Source: Nitrosopumilus sp. b1 (GTDB taxonomy: Archaea > Thermoproteota > Nitrososphaeria > Nitrososphaerales > Nitrosopumilaceae). From it: DNA of 35,874 bases. The notes below the pieces were generated by a model. That model did not search any database. It had not been told where the DNA came from and worked only from the letters and a program-made list of their open reading frames with translations. This document shows positions 6,775 to 15,755 of this stretch, piece by piece (position 1 is the first letter of the stretch; each line of letters starts with the position of its first letter). Where the stretch lies: the NCBI RefSeq assembly GCF_014078545.1, contig NZ_MU078712.1:193567-229440 (forward strand), given 5' to 3'. The translations under genes were made by a program, and so were the position numbers.

Positions 6775-8858
6775 AGCGCCGTAACTACGGTTCCAGAATT
6801 TGAAGACTCAAATCTAAAAATTTGTTCAACTGCAGAATCTTGAAAGATTTCTGCATCATGAGTAATTATAATGAATTGCATAGATCTTTTTTCCTGTAGA
6901 TTTCCTAACTCTGAAAGTTGTGCGAGTACTTTAACTAATGAGCGTCTTCTTTCTTCGTCTAAGTGCATTGTTGGTTCATCAAGAATAATGAAATTTAGAT
7001 TCGATGCCCCTAGCAATTGAGTCATTCCAAGTCGTAATGCAAGTGCAATACTTACCTGCTCACCGCCGCTTAAGGATTCTAAATCTAAACTGGTAGTCTT
7101 GGAGTAGCAAACTATTGATACGTCACGAGCCTTTTCTGATAATTCAATTCGTTGAATCTTTGTGTTTAACATAGATAGATACTCAGATGCTTTTAATGAA
7201 ATTGTATCTAAAGCCCATGATCTTAAACTTGTTGCAACAGGTCCGTCTCTACTAAAAACATTATCTTGGATGTTTACAAGGTTTTCAATATACTGTTTAA
7301 CAACATTCAATTCTTTTAACACTGACTCTGTTTTGGCAATTCTTTCTTGATCATTTCGAATTTTTTCTTGTATTGCTCCTAATCTCTGATCTAAACTACT
7401 TCCTTCTCGTTCTTTACCTGCCAATGAATTTTTTAAATTTTTAAAGGATTCAAAATCAAAATCTTTTGTCTGCTCTTCAAGTTGATGAATTTTTTCATAA
7501 AGTTGCTTTGAATGAGAGTCGATTGATGCGATTTCAACTAATTGACTTGAGTTAACTGTTAATGGAATTTTTTGAATATCGCTTCTCTTATTTTGCACCT
7601 CTTGTTTTAATTGATTTATCTCTTGAATAGATGAAATTGAATGAGTTCTGAGAATTGTCTCTGCATCTCTAATCTGTTGGATTTTCTTTGTAAACTCATT
7701 CTTCTTGGTAGAGTATACTGCATGATCCTTTTCCAACTTTATTATTTCGCTTTTCATTCTAGTGATCTCTTCTCTAAGATGCTCTTCTTGAAATAATGGA
7801 TTCAAATGATCAACTTTCGAATCACACACTGGGCATCTACCATCATCTAGATGTAGTTTTTTTGCAATAGACTCTTGTTCATTTAATGAGGCTATTTTCA
7901 GCTTTAGGCCTTCTATTTTCTTCAATGAATCATCAATGCTTTCTTCGATAGTTTTTAACAAATTTTCTAAATCATTTTTCTTATTGATAATCTCAAAACA
8001 TCCCTCACATTCGTTGATTTTCCTTTCTTTTTGAGTAATCTCTTTCTGAATTGATAAGATCGCATCTTTTGCGTATTTTATCAGCTCATCTTTTCTCAAA
8101 TCTAATTGGTGAATTTTATCCACTTTGGGCGAATCGATTTCGATTCTTTTCTTAAGTTCGGTAATGTCATTTTGGATTTTTTCTTTTTCGGCGATGATAT
8201 TTTTATGCAAAGGAATGTTTTTTTCTATCTCTCTTTTTGATTGTTCAATCTCATTTTTTAGAAAATCTATCTGTGTATCGTCATAGGTAAATTCGGCTCG
8301 TATGGTATCTCGAAAATTTTTCAGAATTTCTTTCATAAATTCTGATGAAATGTCTAGCTTATCGATACCAATTATAGCGTTAATTAGCTCTTTGAATTCT
8401 TTCGGTTTGGCCTTGATAATTGAATTAAGTTCCCCCTGCTGAACAATTGATGCAATTTTTAATTTTTCAAAATCCAAACCAATCACGGATTCAATTTTTT
8501 TTGTCATTGATTCTCCAAATTGCTTTCTTTCCCCTTCTGCAATTGGAACCCAGTCTTCACTTTTCCTTTCTAAGAATTGTGATGACAAAGTACCTTTTGT
8601 ATCAATTTTTCTAGTTGCTCTAAATTCTCCATCTCCAACTGTAAACGTAATGCTAGCAAACCCTTGGGTTTGTCCTCTGCGTACTAACCCCTTGTTGGAT
8701 TTTCTTGTGTGCTGCCCAAACAAAGCAAATGTGATTGCATCAATAACACTTGATTTTCCTGCTCCATTATGACCTACAAAAACTGTAACGCCATTATCGA
8801 AATTTAATTTTGTATCTGAATGGGATAAAAAATCTCCAATCTCAATTGTTTTTATCAT
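6771..8858 (-). CDS. rad50: Rad50, DNA double-strand break repair ATPase
   Basis: 695 residues. The N-terminal ATPase half has the P-loop GHNGAGKSS (29-37) and Q-loop Q140/Q141. Two coiled-coil arms flank a zinc hook CPVC (342-345). The C-terminal half has the signature LSGGEQ (596-601), Walker B with LDEP (626-629) and the switch His H667. With Mre11 it should form the complex that tethers and processes DNA ends. The arms are short: Rad50 is usually near 850-900 residues in archaea. A second CxxC (CEGC, 284-287) lies in the N-terminal arm, which is unusual. The start overlaps the end of mre11 by 17 bases, making it the last gene of the nurA-herA-mre11-rad50 operon. Confidence 0.96.
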   Translation of the reverse strand: MIKTIEIGDFLSHSDTKLNFDNGVTVFVGHNGAGKSSVIDAITFALFGQHTRKSNKGLVRRGQTQGFASITFTVGDGEFRATRKIDTKGTLSSQFLERKSEDWVPIAEGERKQFGESMTKKIESVIGLDFEKLKIASIVQQGELNSIIKAKPKEFKELINAIIGIDKLDISSEFMKEILKNFRDTIRAEFTYDDTQIDFLKNEIEQSKREIEKNIPLHKNIIAEKEKIQNDITELKKRIEIDSPKVDKIHQLDLRKDELIKYAKDAILSIQKEITQKERKINECEGCFEIINKKNDLENLLKTIEESIDDSLKKIEGLKLKIASLNEQESIAKKLHLDDGRCPVCDSKVDHLNPLFQEEHLREEITRMKSEIIKLEKDHAVYSTKKNEFTKKIQQIRDAETILRTHSISSIQEINQLKQEVQNKRSDIQKIPLTVNSSQLVEIASIDSHSKQLYEKIHQLEEQTKDFDFESFKNLKNSLAGKEREGSSLDQRLGAIQEKIRNDQERIAKTESVLKELNVVKQYIENLVNIQDNVFSRDGPVATSLRSWALDTISLKASEYLSMLNTKIQRIELSEKARDVSIVCYSKTTSLDLESLSGGEQVSIALALRLGMTQLLGASNLNFIILDEPTMHLDEERRRSLVKVLAQLSELGNLQEKRSMQFIIITHDAEIFQDSAVEQIFRFESSNSGTVVTAL

Positions 8859-10002
8859 TTAGTTTCTCCTTTCTGAATTGTCTGTAATTGTCAACTACCA
8901 TCTGATTTGCCATCTCAATCTGGTTTGATGTTAGTAGTGGAAGCAATTCATTTATTGCAAAATTTCCAAGATTTTCTGATTTCAAAGAAGTTATTGCAAG
9001 CTTTAGTAACTCATCATCGATTTTAGCAGGTTTTTCCAAGTATATTGATGAATTATCTCCATCCCTTGCAATTTTCCATGTAAAGTATAATGTTTCTGAA
9101 ATTAGGCGTGAAATTTGTGCTTGAACAACATCTGAAGGAATGTCTTTGCCCCGAATTTTAATATCTATAATGGGTTTTTTCTTTGAATTTCTAAATTCTT
9201 CTAGTATCTGATCAATGGTTGAACTAAGTTTATCAAAACTTATGGTGAGTGTTCTCTGAGGTCGTAGTTCAAGCTCTATCCATTTAGGTTCTGCATTTTT
9301 GCTTGAAATATCAACTTCGAAAAACCCCTTTGCAGTTTCCTTAATCCCCTCACTTGTAGTTAATTCTGTTGAACCGGGATATGCAACTGGTCCTCCAAGA
9401 TTACTAAACGATTTTAAAAATTTATCATGAAGGTGACCCATTGCATAATATGTAAAATTTTTTGGAAGATCATTAGTGTCTAACTCTCCAGCAAATTTGT
9501 TTACTTCCGATAATCCTTGATGTAAAACTAAAATTTTATGACCTTTGAATTCTTTCGCTAAAGAATCTATTTTTGCAAATTTTTCTTCAAATTCGGTAAT
9601 TTCACTTTTTCTTATTTTATCAAAACCAACTATCATAACATCTTTAAAGTAAATTGGTTCACCCTGACCGATATATTTTGAAAATTCAAGTTTATGGTAA
9701 ACGTATGGAACCGGATATGATCTTATTCTGCTAATATCATGTTCCCCTAGGATGAAAAATGATTCTATGTTATTTTGCTTCAATTTCTTTAGAGCGTGAG
9801 CCATATGCATTATCGCAGTACCGCTTGGACTTGGCGTATGAAAAATATCTCCAGCAAAAATCACAAAGTCTACTTTATCTGTAATTGATCTGTCAATTGC
9901 TTGATTGAATGCGTCATAGACATCGTTTTCTCTTTCTTCTGAGTTATATTGGATTAATCCTAGATGTGTATCTGAAATATGTGAAAAACGCATTCTAATC
10001 AA
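8842..10002 (-). CDS. mre11: Mre11, DNA repair exo/endonuclease
   Basis: 386 residues of the calcineurin-like phosphoesterase fold. Metal ligands visible are D11 and H13 (SDTHLG), D52 (AGDIF), H88 in motif GEHD (86-89), H161 (LHQG), and H190/H192 (GHLH). The position normally occupied by Asn in GNHD is Glu87 here. The C-terminal third is the capping and Rad50-binding part. It should act with Rad50 on double-strand break ends, with NurA-HerA doing long-range resection. Its start overlaps herA by 8 bases and its end overlaps rad50 by 17. Confidence 0.96.
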   Translation of the reverse strand: MIRMRFSHISDTHLGLIQYNSEERENDVYDAFNQAIDRSITDKVDFVIFAGDIFHTPSPSGTAIMHMAHALKKLKQNNIESFFILGEHDISRIRSYPVPYVYHKLEFSKYIGQGEPIYFKDVMIVGFDKIRKSEITEFEEKFAKIDSLAKEFKGHKILVLHQGLSEVNKFAGELDTNDLPKNFTYYAMGHLHDKFLKSFSNLGGPVAYPGSTELTTSEGIKETAKGFFEVDISSKNAEPKWIELELRPQRTLTISFDKLSSTIDQILEEFRNSKKKPIIDIKIRGKDIPSDVVQAQISRLISETLYFTWKIARDGDNSSIYLEKPAKIDDELLKLAITSLKSENLGNFAINELLPLLTSNQIEMANQMVVDNYRQFRKEKLNDKNN

Positions 10003-11527
10003 CTAGCAAGTCTTTTTGAATAAGTTTTTGTGTTGATTCCTTTGCGATACCTTCAAATTTCTTAGCTACTGCCCATTCTGTCACTGCATTTTGATCTGCT
10101 CCCATGGTTTTCTCTTTGACTTCTTGAATGTGAACAATTGATGGAAGATTTGCCCATTGTCCAACTAAAATTGCATCTCCTACATTAAGTGATGTTAACT
10201 GCTCTATCAAATTTTTACTAATTGATTCAGCTGCTGAAGTGATTTGACTCTGATCATCTTCTTGAACAATTTTCATTATTGCAAGTGAGCCCATCTGGCT
10301 CAAAATATTTGGATCAAGACTCCTTGGTCGCTGCGAAACCACTGCTAAACCTAGTCCAAATTTCCTACCTTCTCTTGCTATTTTTGATGCCCAATACTTT
10401 GCTTGTGTATCTTCTCCTTTAGGGATAAAGACATGTGCCTCTTCGATAACTACAAAAATTGAGGTTCCAAACCTGGGAGATCTTTTCTTAGTCTGTTTGG
10501 CATTTTTTGCACGAATTGATTCCTTTCTATCATTAAGTAATTCTTGGAGATAGTATGAAACAGCTACATTTGCCTGCTTTTCACTAAGGCTAGAAATGTT
10601 CAACACGTTAATTCTTCCTTCTTTGATTAGTCCGATGGGGTCAACAACATCTGGATCCAAAATATCTGAAAATTTGTGTTGGGCATCATCTATTTTGTCT
10701 TGAACTCTTCCACCAGAATACGTGTATTCCTTTTTGTCTTTTTTATTTAGTTGAATGATTTCTTCAACTTGATCATTTAATACCATCCAGAAATCTTTAC
10801 TTTCTTTAACTTGTTTGGTAAACGCCATACGAAGAATGCGTTGTTGAATGCTAGCATTATCTCTTATTTCTAAAACTTCTCCAAGTGATTCTGCATCTAA
10901 AAGCCTAGGATTGATCTTCGCATCTATCACGTTAATTCTTGGAATGGCTAAATTACTATAATCATCATGATAATCAAAAATTATTACAGTACCGTTTAGA
11001 CTGTCGATTTGTTTTGCTAATAATGAAACTAGATTACTCTTTCCCATTCCAGTCATGGCTAATATTCCAACATGACGTGCAACAATTTTGTTGATATTTA
11101 TTTTTGCATCAATTTCTGGATTTCTTAAAAGCGAACCAATTCGTATCCATTCATTTCCATCCGGACCAAAAATTTTTTCCAAATCTTTTTTTGAAGCCTC
11201 AAGAATTTCTGTTCCTGGTAATGGAGGGATAGCAGGAACTATTGATTGACCCTTTTGTAACTTATCTAAGAAACCTAAAATCATTATCTGTGATGTATAT
11301 CCCTTATCTCGCTTGTTAATCTCTGCAATCTCTTTACTTTCTACGGCTTCATCAAAATTTCTAACATCTGATAATGCTACACTTGAAACATAAGATCTTT
11401 CAACTAGTCCTAAAATTTTACCTTCATCCGAATTAATGATTACGTATTCTCCTATCGATAATGCCCTTGAAGCTAGAGCCGTAATTCTTGTAGGTTTTGA
11501 CTCTCCAATAACATATCCGATGATCAA
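9995..11527 (-). CDS. herA: HerA, bipolar DNA translocase/helicase
   Basis: 510 residues, a normal length. The N-terminal HAS-barrel covers about residues 1-90. The FtsK-like ATPase core has Walker A MTGMGKSN (158-165), Walker B VVIEEAH (359-365) and a conserved SQRP (398-401) near the likely arginine finger. HerA forms a hexameric ring that pumps duplex DNA into the NurA nuclease during end resection. The start codon overlaps the nurA stop by 4 bases (ATGA arrangement), and the end overlaps mre11 by 8, indicating translational coupling across the operon. Confidence 0.95.
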   Translation of the reverse strand: MIIGYVIGESKPTRITALASRALSIGEYVIINSDEGKILGLVERSYVSSVALSDVRNFDEAVESKEIAEINKRDKGYTSQIMILGFLDKLQKGQSIVPAIPPLPGTEILEASKKDLEKIFGPDGNEWIRIGSLLRNPEIDAKININKIVARHVGILAMTGMGKSNLVSLLAKQIDSLNGTVIIFDYHDDYSNLAIPRINVIDAKINPRLLDAESLGEVLEIRDNASIQQRILRMAFTKQVKESKDFWMVLNDQVEEIIQLNKKDKKEYTYSGGRVQDKIDDAQHKFSDILDPDVVDPIGLIKEGRINVLNISSLSEKQANVAVSYYLQELLNDRKESIRAKNAKQTKKRSPRFGTSIFVVIEEAHVFIPKGEDTQAKYWASKIAREGRKFGLGLAVVSQRPRSLDPNILSQMGSLAIMKIVQEDDQSQITSAAESISKNLIEQLTSLNVGDAILVGQWANLPSIVHIQEVKEKTMGADQNAVTEWAVAKKFEGIAKESTQKLIQKDLLVD

Positions 11528-12363
11528 CCTAGAACCTCCCTTGAACCAATCTCTGTTGAAAGTCCATGTAGGCTGACTAATTTTGCAAGATCTCTTCCGC
11601 TAATTTTACAATTGTTATGTGCCAATTTTAAGGAGTAAGGATATCCACTAACACTATTTTTATACAGTTTATTGAGCAATTCTTTAATTTCAGTTTCAGT
11701 GTAGTCCTCTCCAAGTAATTCTATTTTGATTAGCGGTAAAGACTCACTTAATCTCGCATATGTAGATGCGATGATTTTGTCTTTTCCATAACTTGGATCT
11801 TTAAACAGTTTACTAAATCCCGGTGATTGGGTAGCATGGTTGTAATAGAATATGTCTCCGGCAATCGAACCAAATTTTTCAAATTGGGCTCTGGTGTTAG
11901 ATGTCTTGGAAATAAACACTACATTTCCGCGTTTTTTCATTACTTTGATAATTGATGATGTGAGTGCAGATTGTCTTGTCATAAATTGAGAATACAAAGA
12001 ACCATCCATCAAAACTAAATCTGTTCTATCTACTGTTTTCTCACAAGCTTCAACTTCCATCTTACTTGCAATTGATGAAATATCTGATTGCGGATATCCT
12101 AAACCAAAATCATGTAAATCTTCTAGTATCTCGCCATCTGATTTAACTGAAACCGCAGTGACTGCCCACATTTCTGCACCCTGAAATTTGGTGCTATTGA
12201 AACTACTATCAATCCCCGCAATGATATTATCTATTTTTTCTGGAACAAATTCTACCCAATTTTGTTTTGCCTCTTCTTTAATCTGTTCAAATTTTGGCCC
12301 TCTTAGAATTTCTAGAGTCTTTTCACGCCTCTTTATGGCATCTTTAAAGACACTATTTAGCAT
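11524..12363 (-). CDS. nurA: NurA 5'-3' nuclease
   Basis: 279 residues. Conserved acidic residues of the RNase H-like NurA fold are D52 in AGIDSSFN and D120 in VLMDGSLY, followed by the SKTSNT motif (152-157). NurA is the nuclease partner of HerA in generating 3' single-stranded tails at breaks. It is the first gene of the four-gene operon, with its own TATA-like element about 25 bases upstream and no room for a leader. It is divergent from the aspartate dehydrogenase gene. Confidence 0.93.
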   Translation of the reverse strand: MLNSVFKDAIKRREKTLEILRGPKFEQIKEEAKQNWVEFVPEKIDNIIAGIDSSFNSTKFQGAEMWAVTAVSVKSDGEILEDLHDFGLGYPQSDISSIASKMEVEACEKTVDRTDLVLMDGSLYSQFMTRQSALTSSIIKVMKKRGNVVFISKTSNTRAQFEKFGSIAGDIFYYNHATQSPGFSKLFKDPSYGKDKIIASTYARLSESLPLIKIELLGEDYTETEIKELLNKLYKNSVSGYPYSLKLAHNNCKISGRDLAKLVSLHGLSTEIGSREVLG

Positions 12364-12383
12364 AGAAATACTTTGATCCTGAA

Positions 12384-12391
12384 GATAAAAT
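12384..12391 (-). promoter_or_regulatory. TATA-like element of the nurA-herA-mre11-rad50 operon
   Basis: On the minus strand the element reads ATTTTATC and is centred 25 bases ahead of the nurA ATG at 12363. No other promoter is evident inside the overlapping operon, so this one probably drives all four genes. Confidence 0.5.
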
Positions 12392-12462
12392 CTTTAGGTT
12401 ATGTCAAAGTTTTACTAATAATAGACTAAAATTAATTACAAGTTGTGTCCAAGACGATCTAA

Positions 12463-13281
12463 TTGAAAAAAATTGCTTTGTTAGGGTGTGGAGCTATTGG
12501 CACCCAAATTGCATTGTCCATAGATTCTGGAAAAATCCCAGCTGTGCTCACCCATGTTTTTGATCAATCTGAAGACCGTTCAAATAAACTGGTTTCAAAA
12601 TTATCAAAAAAACCAGAAATTGTAAAAAACTCACATTTACTGTCATCAAACAACGTTGATTTGATAGTTGAAGCAGCTTCTCAAGATGCAGTCAAGGATG
12701 TGGCATTGAGTGTTTTGCAAAATAGAAAGGATATGATGATAATGAGTGTTGGGGCACTATTGGACGAATCCATCTTTGAAATTCTTTATGATGCATGTAA
12801 AGAATTCAAAAGAACAATTTATCTTCCCTCAGGTGCCATTGCGGGTTTAGATGGCATTAAAGCTGTCAAAGATGAATTAGATGCGGTAACTTTGATCACT
12901 ACAAAACACCCAAGATCACTAAAAGGCGCAAAATTTTTTGAAACTTCTGACCTTGATGTTGAATCTTTATCCGAGCCTACCGTAGTTTTTCAAGGTTCTG
13001 CAAAAGATGCAGTTTCATTATTTCCTGCAAACATCAATGTTGCAGCATTGTTGAGTTTAGCTGGATTAGGAAGTGAAAAAACATCAGTAAAAATTATTGC
13101 AGATCCGAATTCTATTACAAACACTCACCAAGTAGAAGCAATCGGAAAATTTGGAAAGATGTCATTTATTGTGGAAAATATACCTGATGAGAATAACCCA
13201 AAAACAAGTAGATTGGCTACACTATCTGCAATTGAGAGATTAAGGGAAATATGTTCTCAAGACATTCACATTGGAACCTAA
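12463..13281 (+). CDS. nadX: L-aspartate dehydrogenase
   Basis: 272 residues. The NAD(P)-binding motif GCGAIG (8-13) opens the protein, the central LPSGAIAGLDGIKA (121-134) is typical of the family, and the likely catalytic His is H222 in NTHQVE. The enzyme oxidises L-aspartate to iminoaspartate, the first step of NAD synthesis, replacing the oxygen- or fumarate-dependent NadB. It sits directly before quinolinate synthase, which uses iminoaspartate. The start is TTG, since no ATG fits ahead of the Rossmann motif. An AT-rich aaattaatta precedes it by 25-30 bases. Confidence 0.92.
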   Translation: MKKIALLGCGAIGTQIALSIDSGKIPAVLTHVFDQSEDRSNKLVSKLSKKPEIVKNSHLLSSNNVDLIVEAASQDAVKDVALSVLQNRKDMMIMSVGALLDESIFEILYDACKEFKRTIYLPSGAIAGLDGIKAVKDELDAVTLITTKHPRSLKGAKFFETSDLDVESLSEPTVVFQGSAKDAVSLFPANINVAALLSLAGLGSEKTSVKIIADPNSITNTHQVEAIGKFGKMSFIVENIPDENNPKTSRLATLSAIERLREICSQDIHIGT

Positions 13282-13283
13282 AT

Positions 13284-13298
13284 TGGCAATAATTGCCA
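13284..13298 (+). other. Short perfect inverted repeat after nadX
   Basis: TGGCAA, a TAA loop, then TTGCCA, starting two bases after the nadX stop codon and about 40 bases before the nadA TATA-like element. It could be a weak terminator or an operator site. It lacks a following T-run, so termination is not strongly supported. Confidence 0.4.
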
Positions 13299-13372
13299 TA
13301 AAAGTGTGAATTATAGAAATTACCTGTCTCTTTCTTATTCTTTAAATTCGCTCATAAATCATTCCCAATAGT

Positions 13373-14311
13373 TTGAATTTACAAGAGGAGATACTTGAAT
13401 TAAAGAAAGAAAAAGACGTAGTGATTTTGGCTCATAACTACCAAATTCCTCAAGTTCAGGATATTGCTGATTTTGTTGGAGACTCTTTGGGTCTTGCACG
13501 ACAGGCTGCAAAAACTTCTCACAAGACAATCTTGTTTTGTGGTGTACATTTTATGGCAGAGACTGCTGCCATAGTATCTCCAGAAAAGAAAGTATTGATA
13601 CCTGATTTAGAGGCAGGATGCTCCTTATCTGATTCCATTACCGTAAATGATCTTAAAAATTGGAAAAAGCAGCATCCTGATGCTATCGCTGTAGGCTATG
13701 TCAATACTACTGCCGAAATCAAAGCAGAGCTTGATTACTGCTGTACTTCATCTAATGCAGTAAATGTAGTAAAGGCAATTCCTGAGGATAAAGAAATTTT
13801 ATTTTTACCTGACATGTTTCTTGGCTCCTTTGTATCTAAAATGACTGGTAGAAAAAATATGTACATCTGGGCAGGTGAATGTCATGTACATGCAGGTATT
13901 AAGCCAGAAGACGTAACACAAAAACTTGATTCAATGACAAATGCCGAATTCGTTATTCATCCTGAATGTAGCTGTACAACGCCTATGTTGTATGATGTGG
14001 CTGCAGGAAATTACAAAGGAAGACAAGTCCAAATCTTGTCAACAGAAGGTATGATGAATCATGTTAGCAAGTCTCAGTCAAATCAATTTGTTGTTGCAAC
14101 TGAGACTGGAATATTATATAGAATGCGAAAACAAAATCCAGAAAAAACGTTTGTTGCAGCATCTGATAAAGCAGAATGTCAATACATGAAGATGATAACC
14201 CTGCAAAAAGTTTTTGATTCTTTATCTGAAGACAAATATGAAGTAAAAGTTCCAAAGCAGACTGCCGATAAGGCTAGACTAGCAATTGAAAGAATGCTTG
14301 CAATAAGCTAA
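13373..14311 (+). CDS. nadA: Quinolinate synthase A
   Basis: 312 residues, the short archaeal length. Cluster-binding cysteines are C83 (EAGCSLSD), C170 (WAGECHVH) and C269 (KAECQYM), which together should hold the [4Fe-4S] cluster. Other family strings are AHNYQIPQVQDIAD near the N-terminus, HPECSC (196-201) and the STEGMMNH loop. It condenses iminoaspartate with dihydroxyacetone phosphate to quinolinate. The start is TTG at 13373, supported by tttaaattcg centred about 27 bases upstream. The gene has its own promoter but is clearly part of the NAD cluster. Confidence 0.96.
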   Translation: MNLQEEILELKKEKDVVILAHNYQIPQVQDIADFVGDSLGLARQAAKTSHKTILFCGVHFMAETAAIVSPEKKVLIPDLEAGCSLSDSITVNDLKNWKKQHPDAIAVGYVNTTAEIKAELDYCCTSSNAVNVVKAIPEDKEILFLPDMFLGSFVSKMTGRKNMYIWAGECHVHAGIKPEDVTQKLDSMTNAEFVIHPECSCTTPMLYDVAAGNYKGRQVQILSTEGMMNHVSKSQSNQFVVATETGILYRMRKQNPEKTFVAASDKAECQYMKMITLQKVFDSLSEDKYEVKVPKQTADKARLAIERMLAIS

Positions 14312-14341
14312 CTTTCATAATTACAATCCATTTGAAATCAT

Positions 14342-14743
14342 ATGACCGGATTATTTGGTAAAAAATCTAATAAAAAAGAATCTTCAGTACGCAACCAAAT
14401 GAAGGAGTTACGAAAGTTAGTCAAAGACAAGCAATATGATAAAGCAATTAAGGTGGGAGACGGCATTCTTCGGAAAACACCCCATAATCATGATGTACAT
14501 TTTATCATTGGAGGTATTTACTACATGCGAGGGAAATTAAAAACCGCATTAATCCACTTTGATGAGGCACTAAAAATAGGTGAATATGATCCTGATGTGC
14601 TTTTGTTAAAGGCAAACGCTCACTTTAAGCTTGGTCAAATTAAAGACAGTATCGCATCATGTGAGAAATTAAAAGAGATTGATCCAAAAAATAAATCCCT
14701 AAAAGAATTAGAATCAAAAATTCAACAAAGAAACAAAAACTAA
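14342..14743 (+). CDS. Small TPR-repeat protein
   Basis: 133 residues with about three tetratricopeptide repeats from residue 25 on (for example YDKAIKVGDGILRKTPHNHD, then a second with KLKTALIHFDEALKIG and a third with GQIKDSIASCEKLKEIDP). The N-terminal GLFGKKSNKKES stretch is basic. TPRs mediate protein contacts, and the partner is unknown. It lies between nadA and nadC but has its own TATA-like tttcataatta 25 bases upstream. Its stop overlaps the convergent nadC stop by 4 bases, so a role in NAD synthesis is not implied. Confidence 0.85.
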   Translation: MTGLFGKKSNKKESSVRNQMKELRKLVKDKQYDKAIKVGDGILRKTPHNHDVHFIIGGIYYMRGKLKTALIHFDEALKIGEYDPDVLLLKANAHFKLGQIKDSIASCEKLKEIDPKNKSLKELESKIQQRNKN

Positions 14744-15564
14744 TTTTTCACTTCTAGGCTTAAGTCAAGACCGTTAACTGAATTTGTTATGGAGCCTACT
14801 GATATTATGTCGACTCCTGTCTTTGCATATAATTTGATGTTCTTTTTTGATATCCCACCTGATGCTTCAAGTTTTACTTTATCTCTAAGCTTATTTTTTT
14901 CCAAAATGTCAATTGTTCTTTTAATCTGACTTGGTGAAAAATTATCTAGCATGATTATTGATGCGCGCTCTTTTGCTGCTATGAGTGCATCTTTTTGATT
15001 TTCTACTTCAACTTCAATTTTCTTGTATCTTTTTCTGGCTTTACGAATTAACTCTACTAATGAGTCTCCTACTTCAATATGATTATCTTTTATCATGATC
15101 ATGTCGTCTAATCGTATTCTATGTCTAAACCCTCCTCCAATACTTACTGCTTCTTTGTCAAAGAATCGTAAGCCGGGGGCAGTTTTTCTTGTTGCAAACA
15201 ATTTAGTTTTGCTATTTCCAATTAATCTAACTAGCTCATTTGTCTGTGTAGAAATTCCACACATCCTCGATAACAAATTCAATGACGTTCTCTCACATGA
15301 TAAAACAGAATCTGCATTTCCAGAAATCTCCATAATTACATCATTTGGTTTTATTCTACTCCCATCGATTTTCTTAATTCTGACTTTACATTTTTTTAAT
15401 GCAAAAATTTGTTTTGCATATTTTGTTCCTGCTACTATGCCTTTTTCTCTAGAAATAATTTGAGCAAAAATTTTCTTTTTTGGTAAAAGTTCACTTGTAA
15501 TGTCTCCTTTGCCTATATCTTCAGCTAAAAATCTTTCTAAATATTTTTTTGGACTATTGCCCAA
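14740..15564 (-). CDS. nadC: Nicotinate-nucleotide pyrophosphorylase (carboxylating)
   Basis: 274 residues, a typical length. Substrate-binding motifs are ERTSLNLLSRMCGIST (91-106), TRKT (125-128), GGGFRHR (143-149) and KDNH (159-162). A C-terminal EASGGI and a VDIISVGSIT phosphate-binding segment complete the barrel. It converts quinolinate and PRPP to nicotinate mononucleotide, CO2 and pyrophosphate, the step after NadA. The start is TTG, one base after the spt4 stop, so it belongs to the rpo7-spt4-nadC transcript rather than the nadA one. Confidence 0.95.
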   Translation of the reverse strand: MGNSPKKYLERFLAEDIGKGDITSELLPKKKIFAQIISREKGIVAGTKYAKQIFALKKCKVRIKKIDGSRIKPNDVIMEISGNADSVLSCERTSLNLLSRMCGISTQTNELVRLIGNSKTKLFATRKTAPGLRFFDKEAVSIGGGFRHRIRLDDMIMIKDNHIEVGDSLVELIRKARKRYKKIEVEVENQKDALIAAKERASIIMLDNFSPSQIKRTIDILEKNKLRDKVKLEASGGISKKNIKLYAKTGVDIISVGSITNSVNGLDLSLEVKN

Positions 15565-15565
15565 C

Positions 15566-15754
15566 TTATGTTACCTTAATTGCGTACTTTCCTTTTGATG
15601 TAATGCCTAAGGTTTGTGCAATTTGAGAATTTTCTGGATTTACTACTAGAACAATTCCATTCCAGTCTGGAGTAAGATCTGATGATTTGCATGCGGGACA
15701 AACTTTTCCTGTTGTAACGAACTTGCATTTTCTACAAGCCATCTCTCTGACCAT
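15566..15754 (-). CDS. spt4: Transcription elongation factor Spt4 (RNA polymerase subunit E'')
   Basis: 62 residues with a zinc ribbon formed by C7 and C10 (CRKC) and C19 and C22 (CPAC). The conserved tail includes SDLTPDWNGIVLVVNPENSQ. Spt4 pairs with Spt5 to keep RNA polymerase processive. It follows rpo7 by one base and precedes nadC by one base. This rpo7-spt4 pairing is standard in archaea and confirms both calls. Confidence 0.96.
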   Translation of the reverse strand: MVREMACRKCKFVTTGKVCPACKSSDLTPDWNGIVLVVNPENSQIAQTLGITSKGKYAIKVT

Positions 15755-15755
15755 T

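Noticed and set aside
15095-15463. Plus-strand reading frame of 122 codons opposite nadC
   Set aside because: Shadow of a well-supported gene; no motif of its own.
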